The position numbers and the translations under genes are program-made. From assembly GCA_017448105.1 (NCBI GenBank), contig JAFSMC010000007.1, positions 1 through 39,937 of the forward strand: DNA of 39,937 nt, written 5' to 3'. Shown here one piece after another: positions 1 through 11,104 of this stretch. This DNA is from a bacterium. Lineage in GTDB: Bacteria; Bacillota_I; Bacilli_A; Mycoplasmatales; Mycoplasmoidaceae. The notes under the pieces are model-generated. The model was not told the DNA's origin and searched no databases. It was given only the letters and a program-made list of their open reading frames with translations. Each line of letters starts with the position of its first letter. Positions within the stretch are counted from its first letter, which is position 1.

Positions 1-182
1 GTATATAGTCGTAAATCAGATTTATTTAATGTAACCCCTTTAACAGTGTGTTCATTACTACAACTTGTTGATGCAGCAGCAATTGCTCCAATTGCTGATA
101 CTCCTAAAATTGGAGTCAATAATGATCTTATAATTTTTATTAATTTTCTCTTTCAGCGAGTTCATTTTTTTCTGTATGTCAT
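1..182 (-). CDS. lipoprotein N-terminus, cut by window edge
   Basis: About 60 codons are visible on the minus strand, beginning MTYRKKWTRWKRK and reading TGA as Trp twice. A basic N-terminus is followed by a hydrophobic stretch (residues 14-37) and a lipobox ending AASTSC with the acceptor Cys at residue 41. This is a standard mollicute prolipoprotein signal, so the protein should be exported and lipid-anchored on the outer face of the membrane. The mature part begins CSNEHTVKGVTLNKSD and leaves the window, so its function cannot be told. There is no Shine-Dalgarno sequence. A TATAGT hexamer lies 8 bases before the ATG, which would give a leaderless mRNA. A second TATAAT overlaps the ATG itself, so the start is slightly uncertain. 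Confidence 0.75.
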
Positions 183-243
183 TATACAATACTATACTAT
201 ATACTGCTTGATAGTACATGCCATGAAGCTTAAACTGCTATTT

Positions 244-270
244 TCAAATTAAGGAGTAACCTTAATTTGA
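244..270. terminator. inverted repeat, possible terminator
   Basis: Perfect 11-base inverted repeat (TCAAATTAAGG and its complement) around a 5-base loop, lying between the lipoprotein and the DUF2779 gene. The stop codon of the DUF2779 gene (262-264) is inside the right arm. There is no strong T-run on the minus side, so termination efficiency is uncertain. Confidence 0.45.
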
Positions 271-2139
271 ATGTTCTTTTAGTCAATATTCCAAAGCAAT
301 CATTGCACGGACATCATTTTCACAATATTGCTTTAGATATTCTTCTTTTTTCTTTCAGTCAGCATCATTTATTATGCTAAAGAAGCGATTATTGATTTCA
401 TTTTGAGCTTGTCCACCATTTTGAACATTAAGTGATTTATAGTTTTTACATCCTGCTTTTGCAAATGCTTTGGATTTTTTATCATACATAACAAAATCTA
501 AAACTTTTTTAATTGAATAAAACCCTTTTAAAGGTCAAATATAGCAAGATTCATTTCTTCTATTATCAAAGAAGTCTGCTAAGTCAAATAAATGATTTGC
601 TCCTTTTGTATCTAATGGCCCATTAAAGCTTACTATTTTATCTATATATTCTTTTTCATTTATGTAATGAGCCATATCATTCAAACACATATGTTCAAAT
701 GTTTTGTTGTAAACAACAAAACTATATTCATTAACATTGTCTATTCCTTCTAAAAGAGAATCAATAACTTTTTTAAATCACTTAATAGTAATGTTTTTTG
801 GGTCACAAATTAAATTTTTGCTTATTAATTTGCCATCACCATGGTCTTTAATAATCGAAGCTTGTACAACAACTTGTTTGTATGGATAACAACCATCAAA
901 TGCTGCTAAAGCAGAATTTAAAGTTTCAAAATCAAAATAAACTTTTTTCTTTTTTAGTTTTCTAGATAAAATAGGTAATGTTAATTCGGGAAACCAATAT
1001 TTTGGATTGTCTTGAATATTTGCCATTGCACTATGATATCTTATACCTGCTTTGATCAAACATTTTTCTTCACTTGCAATTTCAACCATTTTTTGTAAAT
1101 TAGTTGGGTCAATATCTTTATATTTGTCATACAAATATCAAATAGCAGTGTTTTGTAAAGCACGCGGATTAATAATTGCTTGAGTTGACAAACCAAAGAA
1201 TGGATATTTTGAAGAAACATAATAATATTCTTTAAAAAGTTGTCAGCTTTCATTGTCTCCAAAAGGACCACAATTATCATGGTTTGGTTCTAAACTAAAT
1301 GATGATGAAATTTTAGTTTGAATAAGTTCATCAATTCTATCTCAGAAATTATTAATAACATCTTTATAGTTATCATAAAAGTTTTGAATAATACTATCAC
1401 ATTTTACAATAGCAAAATTTGTTTTATATTTTCTAGCTGGTTTGCTATTATCAATAGTACATAATTGACATGATATTGAAAATGATAATTTAAATTCTTC
1501 TAATGCTTTTTCAATAATTTGTTTTTGATAAACTAGATCAAGGATATGTTTTTTTGACTTTTTATCAGTAAATTTCTTTTCATCTCAACCATAATTATCA
1601 TTTTTTTTATATTTACAAGTTGATTTTACTTCTATTAAAGTTAATTTATTACCTTGTTTTAAGATTGCATCTGGTTTGGCAATAGCTTTTCTAGTGGCAA
1701 TAAAGCATGCTTGAAAAATAAGGACATTTTCCTTATTTTTTAGTAATTTAAGTGTTTCTTTAGTAATTTGTTCATTAGATAATGATTTATATTTTGGATC
1801 ATCAAAGTTAACAACAAGATTTTTTGGATAGATACTTTTGATATACTGTCTTGCTAGTTTGTCAATGATTTGTCCTTCTTTAATGATTGCTTCATCTTTA
1901 TCTTCGTCATTAAATTGTTCTAGATCTAAATCTTTTTCATAATCAAAATTAATATTGTCTGCATCACTTGTATCAATAACCAAGTCTTTATGTTGTTTTT
2001 TATATTCAGCCATAATTTTATCAATCAAAACTGTTTCAATTTCATTAACTGGTCAAAATCATTGATCTTTTGCACGAGCATATGACCTTTTATAGTCATA
2101 TTTTCTAATATATTTAGGTTTAGTTCTTGATCAAGACAT
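262..2139 (-). CDS. DUF2779 protein with N-terminal PD-(D/E)XK-like nuclease
   Basis: A 625-residue protein starting MSWSRTKPKYIRK, with an in-frame stop just upstream of the ATG and several TGA-Trp codons. The first part carries a PD-(D/E)XK nuclease-like signature: PDA at about residue 156 and EVK at about 170-172 (TLIEVKST). The C-terminal half matches the mollicute DUF2779 family. It has YFDFETLN at about 401-408, where D and E are spaced as in DnaQ-like exonucleases, and a final YCENDVRAM near 605-613 that could supply another metal-binding Asp. I infer a two-nuclease-domain protein acting on nucleic acid; the substrate is unknown. The gene begins 3 bases after the stop of the AsnA-like gene, so it is probably the last gene of the lysS operon. 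The family assignment rests on memory of the motif layout. Confidence 0.75.
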
Positions 2140-2142
2140 AAA

Positions 2143-3150
2143 TTACATTATTTTGATTTTGCTTATTTCACAAAAATCAATAAAATCATCTGTTCAAACC
2201 GATTTAACTACTTCAGCTAAATGAATTTTATCTAAAAAATAGAACAAAACATTTGAACAATGGATAACGATTGAAGTATTTTGTGGTCTTGATGATGAGA
2301 AAAGACCTGGATCATATATTTTTTGATCAAACTCAACTGTATTGTATTTTAACAATTGATCTTTAGCTTGTTGACCAGATGGTCTAGAAGTAATGTCGAT
2401 TAAGTTAATCGCTTTTTGGCTATTATTATCAAAAACATATAACGAACATGAAGCATTTAGATTTTGACTAACAAAGTTAGGTTGTTTAAAGAAATTTTCA
2501 GATTTAAGTTGTTTTAAACTATCTAAAACAATAACATTTTTTTTACTTTGTGAGCAAAAGTGATCAAAAGCATTTTCTAATTTGAAAAAAGGATAATCAT
2601 TTTCAATTTTTTGAGCTCCGACACAAACATATTTTTTATTAGTTTTTTTAGAAGATGATATTTGATAGATTTTTAATAATTCATTTTGGCACATAACTTG
2701 GATAATGTCAGCAAATATTTGTAAGATCAAATTACTAAAGTGTTTTGTTGTTTGATGTGAAATAAGACTAGGAATTTCCAAATGAAGATCAATATTAACT
2801 ATGCTATCAACATTAGTTAATTTTGCATCTCTGTTGATTGTTTGGTTTAAACAAATTAAAGCTTTATCTTTAAATATATTAGAAAGAGACATTAAATATG
2901 TGTCAACATTTTGATTGATTAAAAAGATTTGATTTGTATTTAAGTTATCAAAACAAATTTCACGAACATTTTTTGAATATGACTTTATATTTTTAGAAAA
3001 AGAAGTAGCATGTGGGGCAACAACTAAATGTGCATCATACTTTTTAGTAAAAAAATTGATTAAATATTGATAAAAGTATGACGAATACAAATAAGTATCT
3101 TCAAGGGAGATTTTAGGTTTGTAGTTATATGGGAAATTGTAACGTTGCAT
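2143..3150 (-). CDS. degenerate AsnA-like (aspartate-ammonia ligase fold) protein
   Basis: 335 residues, close to the 330 of E. coli AsnA, with one TGA-Trp. The central block RDAKLTNVDSI (about 107-117) lines up with the AsnA block R-x-DEDLDNxHSI. The C-terminal block ending FLDKIHLAEVVKSVW (about 305-319) lines up with the AsnA ending LQKAHIGEVQASVW. The catalytic signatures around these blocks are gone: there is no HSLAKWKR, the VDQWDWE motif reads VNIDLHLE, and GGGIGQSR reads SIVIHCSN. I read it as a diverged AsnA or class II synthetase-core relative that has probably lost asparagine synthesis. It might bind an amino acid or tRNA, or act as a partner protein. It lies between lysS (8-base gap) and the DUF2779 gene (3-base gap), so it is co-transcribed. 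A wholly different identity is possible. Confidence 0.5.
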
Positions 3151-3158
3151 TTAACCAA

Positions 3159-4634
<1,476 letters not shown>

Positions 4635-4656
4635 AATTTAAATTAAGAGCAAAAAA

Positions 4657-5556
4657 TTATTTTTTGTCTCCAGCGAAGCTGGCTTGTCTCCTAGAATTAC
4701 AATTATAACTAAGTTTTTTGTTATTTGTTAATTGGACTAAGCGATCAAATAAACGTTCAACAATAGTCAATTTTGTTTCATTGTCTTCTTTACCATAAGA
4801 AAAATTTAAAATAATAGCATTTTTTAAGATTTTTGCTACTTTACATGGGTCAAAATTTGAGATAACAATGACTTTTTTGTTGTTTTCACAACGAGAATTT
4901 AGAATTATCAATAAAACATTTAAATAGAATCAGGCTGAAGTGTATTCAGCGCCAAAGTCATCTAGCACTAAAATATCAGCATCACAACAATAATCTATCA
5001 TTTTCTTATTTACAGAGCTATCTAAACCAAAGTTTTCTTTAATTTCTCTTACAAATTGAGGTAAGAAGACATAAGCAACAGTTTGGTTATGATTGATAAT
5101 CATATCATTACAATAAGAGATAATCTTATGAGTTTTTCCTATTCCGCTGTGCCCGTAAAAATATAAACCAATTCTTTCATTATTTTTTATTGATTCTTTT
5201 AATAAATCATCAATTTTGAATTCATCAGGATCAGTCATTGGGAATGGATTTTTATCATTTATCAATGATAAACTTAGTTTATTTGCTGCAAAGCCACGAA
5301 TAAGATAGTTGTTTTGAAGTTTTCTTTTTAGACAATAATAACTACCAATAACTATTTGTTTAGTTTTGCTATCGCGTTTTAAATAAATATGAACAAATGT
5401 TTCGTTACTACATTTATCGTTAGGAAGATTTTTGCAATCTTGATCTTGATAATAAATTTGTCAAGCAATCTCTTCTCATGTTTTTTTTTCTTGTTCGTTT
5501 AGTTTTAATGCTTTAATTGGTGGATAATCAAAGATATTCTTTAAATTCTTTTTCAT
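4657..5556 (-). CDS. dnaI: DnaI-like primosomal ATPase (helicase loader)
   Basis: 299 residues with TGA-Trp codons. The AAA+ core has Walker A GHSGIGKT at about 135-142 and Walker B ILVLDDFGAE near 200. The N-terminal ~100 residues are family-like and contain Cys residues that could hold the zinc found in DnaI N-terminal domains. DnaI loads the replicative helicase at origins and restarting forks. The gene begins 2 bases after the dnaB stop, the same dnaB-dnaI order as in Bacillus, which supports the call. DnaC/IstB-like ATPases of mobile elements look similar, but the context argues against that. Confidence 0.85.
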
Positions 5557-5558
5557 AA

Positions 5559-6716
5559 TTACAATTTAAACATTCCACAGCCAGTAGTAGCTTGAGCATT
5601 TTTAGGATTTAATTTGTGTTGTTGGACAAAATCTTTGAAATATTTAACACATGTTTCGCATGTATTAATGTTTAAACCATTAATTGTTTTAGCAGTTTTA
5701 AAGATGTATTTTTTGTTTAATTTGCCTTTAGTTCTAAACAAAACAAAATCAATCAAAACATTGATAGTTTCATCTATCAATTGATAGTCTTTTTTTAATT
5801 GGCCAATAATTTTACGATCATTTGAGGATAAATGGTTATTAAAAATATACATTAAGTATTGTTCAGCATTGTAACTCTTATAGTCAACAATAATTTCTTG
5901 TTCTTGTTGTTGATCTAGTAAACATTGAAACAATTTAGCATCACGGTTAAGACCAATTTTTTGCTTATCTGGAATCATTTTGTATTCTTCGTTAATGATT
6001 TTATTTAAATTAGCAACTAAGAAGGCCTGATTACAGATACAATTATTATTTGTATCAGTATCAATTGAGTCAAGAATAGCTTGTTCGATCTTTTTTAAGC
6101 TTAAACTTTGACGAAGATAAACATTTTCAATAATATCTTTGCAAGTTTGAGGAATAACAATATTGATTGATGTTAATTTTAATAAATCTTGATAAATTAT
6201 CGAAAAATCTAAGTTTTTTATTTGTTTGATATCTTGATCATTGAATACTGATTCAAAAGTCGAAGAAACATTTAACATTTTGTTATCAATTTCTCAATTA
6301 CTATTTAAATATTTGTATTCAAGGAATTGAAAGTTAGTTAAACCAATATTTTTAATAAGTAATGCTTTATATTTAGGTTTAGAAATAAATTCATAGAAAT
6401 CAAGAGGATTATTTAAAACAAATAAAAAATTCTTTTTATTATCAATAGGAAGAAATGTTTCTATTAGTCCCATTGCTTCTAGTTTTTTTCTAGCAGCAGT
6501 AAGTTCATCATGACTACAATTTAACTTTGTGCAAGCATCTTGCAATGAGAAAGATAAGTTTTTAATATTATCACAATAAGAAACGTCACTAGATAACATC
6601 ATAAAGAAATTATTAGCAACATGTCCTATGATTGGTAAGTAAAGATCTATTAATGAATGAGTGTTTATTTTGAAATTGTCTTTTTTAGTGACTGAATATA
6701 AAATAACACTATTCAT
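5559..6716 (-). CDS. dnaB: DnaB/DnaD-type replication initiation protein
   Basis: 385 residues, one TGA-Trp in the middle. The N-terminus (about 20-35, LIDLYLPIIGHVANNFF) matches the winged-helix start of Firmicutes DnaB, the helicase co-loader (not the helicase). A DnaB_2-like helical domain follows at about 220-330. The C-terminal tail (KNAQATTGCGMFKL) is short. It would help recruit DNA and DnaI at the origin. A strong Shine-Dalgarno (GGGAGGTC) precedes the ATG, so translation starts at 6716. It directly precedes dnaI with a 2-base gap and lies 63 bases after coaE; coaE-dnaB-dnaI proximity is also known in Bacillus. Confidence 0.82.
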
Positions 6717-6779
6717 TTTGACCTCCCATTTTTCAAAAACTTCACAGCTTTTGTTTGAAACAACAAAAACTATAATGAA

Positions 6780-7388
6780 TTAATTTACCAAAGCAAGAAA
6801 TTTTATAAGATTTTTTTTGAAAATATTTTTAGTTGAGGAATTATCAACAATGTAATCCACATTTATGGTAGATTTTTTATTTATTTTATTCTCTATTAAA
6901 TATAGAGAGGTTTTTACTTTTTTAGAGTTATCCACAAAAAATGTGGGAATCTTTTTAAGGTATGAAAGTTTTTTCTTTTTATTAATATTTTCTATATTTT
7001 TTGAGTTAAAAATTAATACAATTCGATCAAAAAATTTTGCAAAATACTTTGAATAATATAAATATGTTCCTAACTCAATGAATCATGTTTTTCTTGCATC
7101 AAGTGATTTTATCTTCTTTGCAAGCGATGGATTGATTAAATTGCTTAGTTTTTTTAACATATTTGACTTTGTAAAAACTAATTGACCTAATTTTTTACGA
7201 TCAACTTCTTTTGCATTTACATATTTGTTACCAAAGACTTTTTTAATTAGTCTGTAACCTTCCTTATCTTTTTTATAAATATCTGCGACATATTTATCAG
7301 TTTCAAAAATGTTGCATCCTCATGATTTGAAGTATTTTAAAGCTAGAGTTTTTCCTGATCCTGGTTTACCAGTAAGACAAATTTTCAT
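6780..7388 (-). CDS. coaE: dephospho-CoA kinase
   Basis: 202 residues. It phosphorylates dephospho-CoA, the last step to coenzyme A. P-loop GKPGSGKT at residues 7-14. The block FETDKYV and the CoaE signature VDRKKLGQLVFTKSNMLKKLSNLINP follow; the usual HP of this motif is NP here. Two Trp codons are TGA. The last part reads NVDYIVDNSSTKN, a CoaE-like ending. The gene starts 4 bases after its upstream neighbour, so it belongs to the lemA unit. The reading frame contains three DnaA-box-like 9-mers near its 3' end (6841-6936), see findings. Confidence 0.85.
6841..6936 (+). promoter_or_regulatory. cluster of three DnaA-box-like 9-mers
   Basis: TTATCAACA at 6841-6849, TAATCCACA at 6853-6861 and the consensus TTATCCACA at 6928-6936, all in the same orientation. 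They are inside the coaE reading frame, 125-220 bases upstream of the dnaB start. Part of the similarity comes from repeated Val-Asp-Asn/Tyr codons, so function is unproven. Confidence 0.3.
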
Positions 7389-7392
7389 AATT

Positions 7393-9204
7393 TTATTTTT
7401 TTGCTAATATTTCTTTAATCATTCTTTTAATTTCAGATACATTAGGACAAATGTCAAATTTGTGACAAGCTACTCCATGTGCAATAGTGAGTTTTTCATT
7501 TATTATTTTATCCGGGATTTGTTCGCCAATATTTACTGCAGCAGCAAAACAAAATTTTACAATGGGGATGTAGTCTACATAACGAACGGGTACAGCAGTA
7601 CCACCTGAAAAAATGGTTGTTACTTTATTAACCATTTTAAAGCTAAATGCATTAACTTTTGCAATTGAGACATCATATTTATCAATTTTGCATGTTTTGA
7701 CCATTTCAGTGTTAATAATACTTGGTGTTTCCCCATGTAAACCAAATAAATTGTTTGCATTGACTAATGCTTCAATTTCAATTTCCGATGGATAATTGTT
7801 TTTAATATGTATTTTTTTTAAATTTAAATCATATTCTTGGCAATAGGCAGGTGTGGCAGCAAAGGGCAATTGACAATAACCAAGTCTAGCCACAAATTCT
7901 TTTATTGTTTTGATCAATGTGTTTTTAAATTGTGCTAAATCATATCCAAAACAGGAAATACCATTACATCTAATGGTCGATTTATCATTTGAAAGTAATG
8001 AAGTATAAGTAATAGTTTTGTCTTTTTTTATGTCCATTGGAAATTCATTTAAAAATTTAACAAAATTTTCTTGAGCAAGAGGAGTAAAGACAACTCTATA
8101 CCCATGTTCTTCATTTCGAATTACTGAAAAAGATTTGTCAAAGTTTTTGTTTTCCATTGGCATATTTTTAATAGGATCAAATACTTTGACTTTTTCAAAT
8201 AATTTTCCATTTTGTTTAGTTGTTATAAATGATAACTTTGGTGCTACATTAGATTTGAAAGCGAAAGTATCACTTGTTTTTTTTCAAACAGGTTTTGGTC
8301 AAGGGAAAGTCGCAGTAATAACCTCAGTCTTCTTGCCATTACTAACTGTTGTACGTCCTTCATAGATTTGAATAATTCAGTCTTGTAATAGACAGTTATA
8401 AAAAACAAAAGGATGGTTATATAACTGTCCAGATAAAAGATTTAAGAATGAACAACAAGTAACATATCTGCCTGAATTAAAACCATTTTTTTGTAACTGT
8501 CTAGCATAAAATTTTTGACTGAATTTGGTAAACCATGATTTTTGTGCATTCACTGGCGCAAAGAAATTTTTATGATTTGGTTTACTATTAGAAAAGTAAA
8601 AATTATCATCATTAATATTTTTTGGTGTCATGCTGTGCATGGTGTTAAAAAGATCAGACATTAGTTGTTGTTGGTCAATTGTAAATGATTGATTAAAAGA
8701 AATAGTTTTTCATTTACTACTTATCAGTGAAAAAATTTTTTGATAGCTAAAAGTATTAATTAAAGGTAACAGCTGATCCGTTATTTTATTCTGTAAATCT
8801 GAAATTATTTCATTATTATCTTTAACATTGACATTTATTTGTTTAATCGATTTATTGCCTAAAACAACTAATACAACAGTAAGAACTATTAAACCACATG
8901 ATGGCAGTAAAAGTTCATAATATATGTGATGTTTGGTACATATGATTATTACACTAACAATAATTGAAACGATTGTAATAGAAAAAAATAATCATAAACA
9001 AATCATTCAAATAGTTTTAGTATGTTTAAGTCGTTTGTTGCTTTTTAGTTTGGCACTAAGCTTTGATGCCCATTCGCTATTAAGTTTTTCATTAATATTT
9101 GCTTCTTTTACTTTTTTATCAAAAAGCTCAGAGACTTCTTTGCTAATATCATCAACTAAATCATCAACCTGTTTGCTAGTTTCCAAGATTTGATTGTCAA
9201 TCAT
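7393..9204 (-). CDS. two-TM membrane protein next to LemA (DUF3137-like)
   Basis: 603 residues, with TGA-Trp codons. The N-terminal 65 residues are charged and likely helical or coiled (KQVDDLVDDISKEVSELF). Two transmembrane segments follow, about 66-88 (starting WMICLWLFFSITIVSII) and 97-116 (LLLPSCGLIVLTVVLVV). The remaining ~480 residues are soluble, with blocks such as VSNGKKTEVITATFPWPKP and, near the C-terminus, IFSGGTAVPVRYVDYIPIVKF. In many bacteria LemA is paired with a DUF3137 protein that has paired N-terminal helices and a large soluble domain, and the layout here is the same. The DUF assignment is inferred from context and architecture. It starts 27 bases after lemA and ends 4 bases before coaE. 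Confidence 0.6.
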
Positions 9205-9231
9205 CAGTTAAAAAATGTATTCGTCAGATTA

Positions 9232-9870
9232 TTATAGGTCTAAGTTAACATCTTTCTTTTGTGTTTCGCTTGCTTCAAATAAAGCAAATGTAGATAAATT
9301 TAATTTAGTAGCAGGAACACAAGTTGGTCATTGAAACAAAGAAGCATTAAAAGCAGTAACTTGTTGGTTGTAGATTCTTCTTGCTGCTGCAATTTCTCTT
9401 TCGGCATAGTCAGCATGAGACATTAATTGTTGAACAGTTTCAATACTTGCAATTTTTGGATAGTTTTCCATAGTGGCAATAAGTTTACTAAAGTTTCTTT
9501 CAACCATTCTTGAAGCAGTTTTTTCACTTCCAGAATCAACTTTTCTTAGTTTGGTGATATCAGTTAACAATGATTTTTCAAACTTCATTGATGATTTTGT
9601 TGCATCAATTAATTTGATTAATGTATCACGTCTTTGAGCCAATTGAACATCAATAGTTGATGAAGCTTTATTGATTTCTATTTGTTGAGCATTTAGTCAG
9701 TTTTTCTTTCTAATATACCAAATAAATGGTAGACCAACGAACAATATACAAATTATTCATCAACCAATCTTAGCACTAGCGCTTGCTTTAGCTTGGATAG
9801 GTTTGTTTTGAACTGTAGGGCTGAAGCCTTCTTTGCTGCTTGTATTTTTATTTCTTGTATCTATTAACAT
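9232..9870 (-). CDS. lemA: LemA family membrane protein
   Basis: 212 residues. An N-terminal cytoplasmic leader is followed by one transmembrane helix at about 35-53 (GWWIICILFVGLPFIWYI), then the LemA helical domain. Recognisable are QLAQRRDTLIKLIDATKSS, then ENYPKIASIETVQQL and AERE(I)AAARRIYNQQVTAFN, the usual family signature. LemA function is poorly known; it is often coupled to DUF3137 or TPM membrane proteins, and such a partner follows here. The start is fixed by a strong Shine-Dalgarno (GGGAGG) six bases upstream of the ATG at 9870. A clear promoter and an 18-base palindrome precede it. Confidence 0.9.
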
Positions 9871-9886
9871 CTTTTCCTCCCATACC

Positions 9887-9956
9887 ATCACTATACATAG
9901 TGATAAAATAAATACTTATCTATCTATCATTATACTTTTATTAATAAAAAATACAA
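9887..9956 (-). promoter_or_regulatory. lemA promoter with leader palindrome
   Basis: On the minus strand there is a -35 like TTGTAT (9951-9956), a 16-base spacer and TATAAT (9929-9934). Between the -10 and the Shine-Dalgarno lies a palindrome (9887-9904) with 7-base arms ATCACTA/TAGTGAT and a 4-base centre. It could be an operator or an mRNA hairpin. A TATC microsatellite (three copies) lies next to the -10. Confidence 0.6.
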
Positions 9957-9978
9957 ATTTGATTATTGTTAGAACAAC

Positions 9979-11031
9979 TTAGATATATTTATGCAATAAA
10001 GTTTTTAATTTGTTAATTTTAACACCAAGACAACGACCAAATTTTGCTTGTGGTTTGCCATCTAAATAAACTACATCTCCAGTAATATTTACATCTACTT
10101 TTAATAAAGAAGCACCAACTCCATATATATCTGCTGGAACTTTGTTGTCAACAAATGATTTGATTTTTTTATAGTCAAAACCGGAAGAAACAATAATTTT
10201 TGTTTTTTCTAAGCCACATTCATTTAGAGTTTTACGAGCATTTCTTACTAGTTTTTCATGAACACCGCCAAAAACTTTACTTTTTGGTAGCGATTTATCA
10301 ATTACACTTTTAGAAGTATCAATTCTAATTGATGATAAGTTAGGAAATTTACTTGCAATTTTTTTAATTGTTTTGCAAACATCATTATCATAATCTACTA
10401 AAGCAGACAATTTATCACCTTTATAGCAAAGTTGATAGTGATTTAATGTGTTAACTAAATCACCATTATGCTGTTGAATTAATGCATGAGGAATAGTTCC
10501 AACAACATAACAATCTTTAGGATTATCAATTAATTCTAAATGGGCATCAGTAACAAAATATTTTACACCAGCAACATATGCAGCATAGCCATCAAATGGT
10601 TGAGCAGTATAAACATCAGCACGGTCAGCCATAAAGATAAATTGTTGTGGTTTGATTAAAGATAAAATTTGTTTGCAACTATTGCAAACTGACGAACATC
10701 TAGCAATGATGCCATCAATTACTCCTTCAAAGATTGCGATATGAGCATAATTACCTTGAATTACTAAGATTGGCTGACCAGCTTTAACTAAATCACCATC
10801 TTTAACACCATATACTGAAATGTTTTTTTTATTGCCAATAACTTGTTTTAATAATTGAACGGCTAATGAGATACCACAAACATAAACTGGGTGTTTATTA
10901 AAATGTGTGAATCTTAAGATAGAGATAGAGTTACTTTTTAAAGTGGTTTGAACAATTTTCTTGGCTTTTTTCAAATATAGAGCAGAATAATAACCATCAA
11001 TAATCTTTTTTGTTTCTTTGAGTTTTAGCAT
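9979..11031 (-). CDS. pncB: nicotinate phosphoribosyltransferase
   Basis: 350 residues from the chosen ATG (MLKLKETKKIIDGYYSALY). It converts nicotinate and PRPP to nicotinate mononucleotide for NAD salvage. Family marks are DGYYSALY at the N-terminus, VYGVKDGDLVKAGQPILVI (a barrel-domain motif), VVGTIPHALIQQH, and DIYGVGASL near the C-terminus. An in-frame GTG lies 45 bases upstream (11076); I prefer the ATG at 11031 because AAGG lies just before it and the conserved part starts there. No TGA-Trp is needed. An 86-bp near-copy of its codons 43-72 lies at 15227-15312. Confidence 0.9.
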   Translation of the reverse strand: MLKLKETKKIIDGYYSALYLKKAKKIVQTTLKSNSISILRFTHFNKHPVYVCGISLAVQLLKQVIGNKKNISVYGVKDGDLVKAGQPILVIQGNYAHIAIFEGVIDGIIARCSSVCNSCKQILSLIKPQQFIFMADRADVYTAQPFDGYAAYVAGVKYFVTDAHLELIDNPKDCYVVGTIPHALIQQHNGDLVNTLNHYQLCYKGDKLSALVDYDNDVCKTIKKIASKFPNLSSIRIDTSKSVIDKSLPKSKVFGGVHEKLVRNARKTLNECGLEKTKIIVSSGFDYKKIKSFVDNKVPADIYGVGASLLKVDVNITGDVVYLDGKPQAKFGRCLGVKINKLKTLLHKYI

Positions 11032-11104
11032 ACTAAACCTTATGTCTAATTTTATGTTATTTTTAAATAGCTGCACAAAAATATTTTAAGGAGTATTTTT
11101 TTAA

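Noticed and set aside
6841-6936. Replication origin at the DnaA-box-like cluster
   Set aside because: Only three boxes inside a coding sequence, no A/T unwinding region, and no dnaA or dnaN nearby.
6865-7056. 63-codon hydrophobic frame on the plus strand
   Set aside because: It is antisense to coaE, which has a complete family signature.
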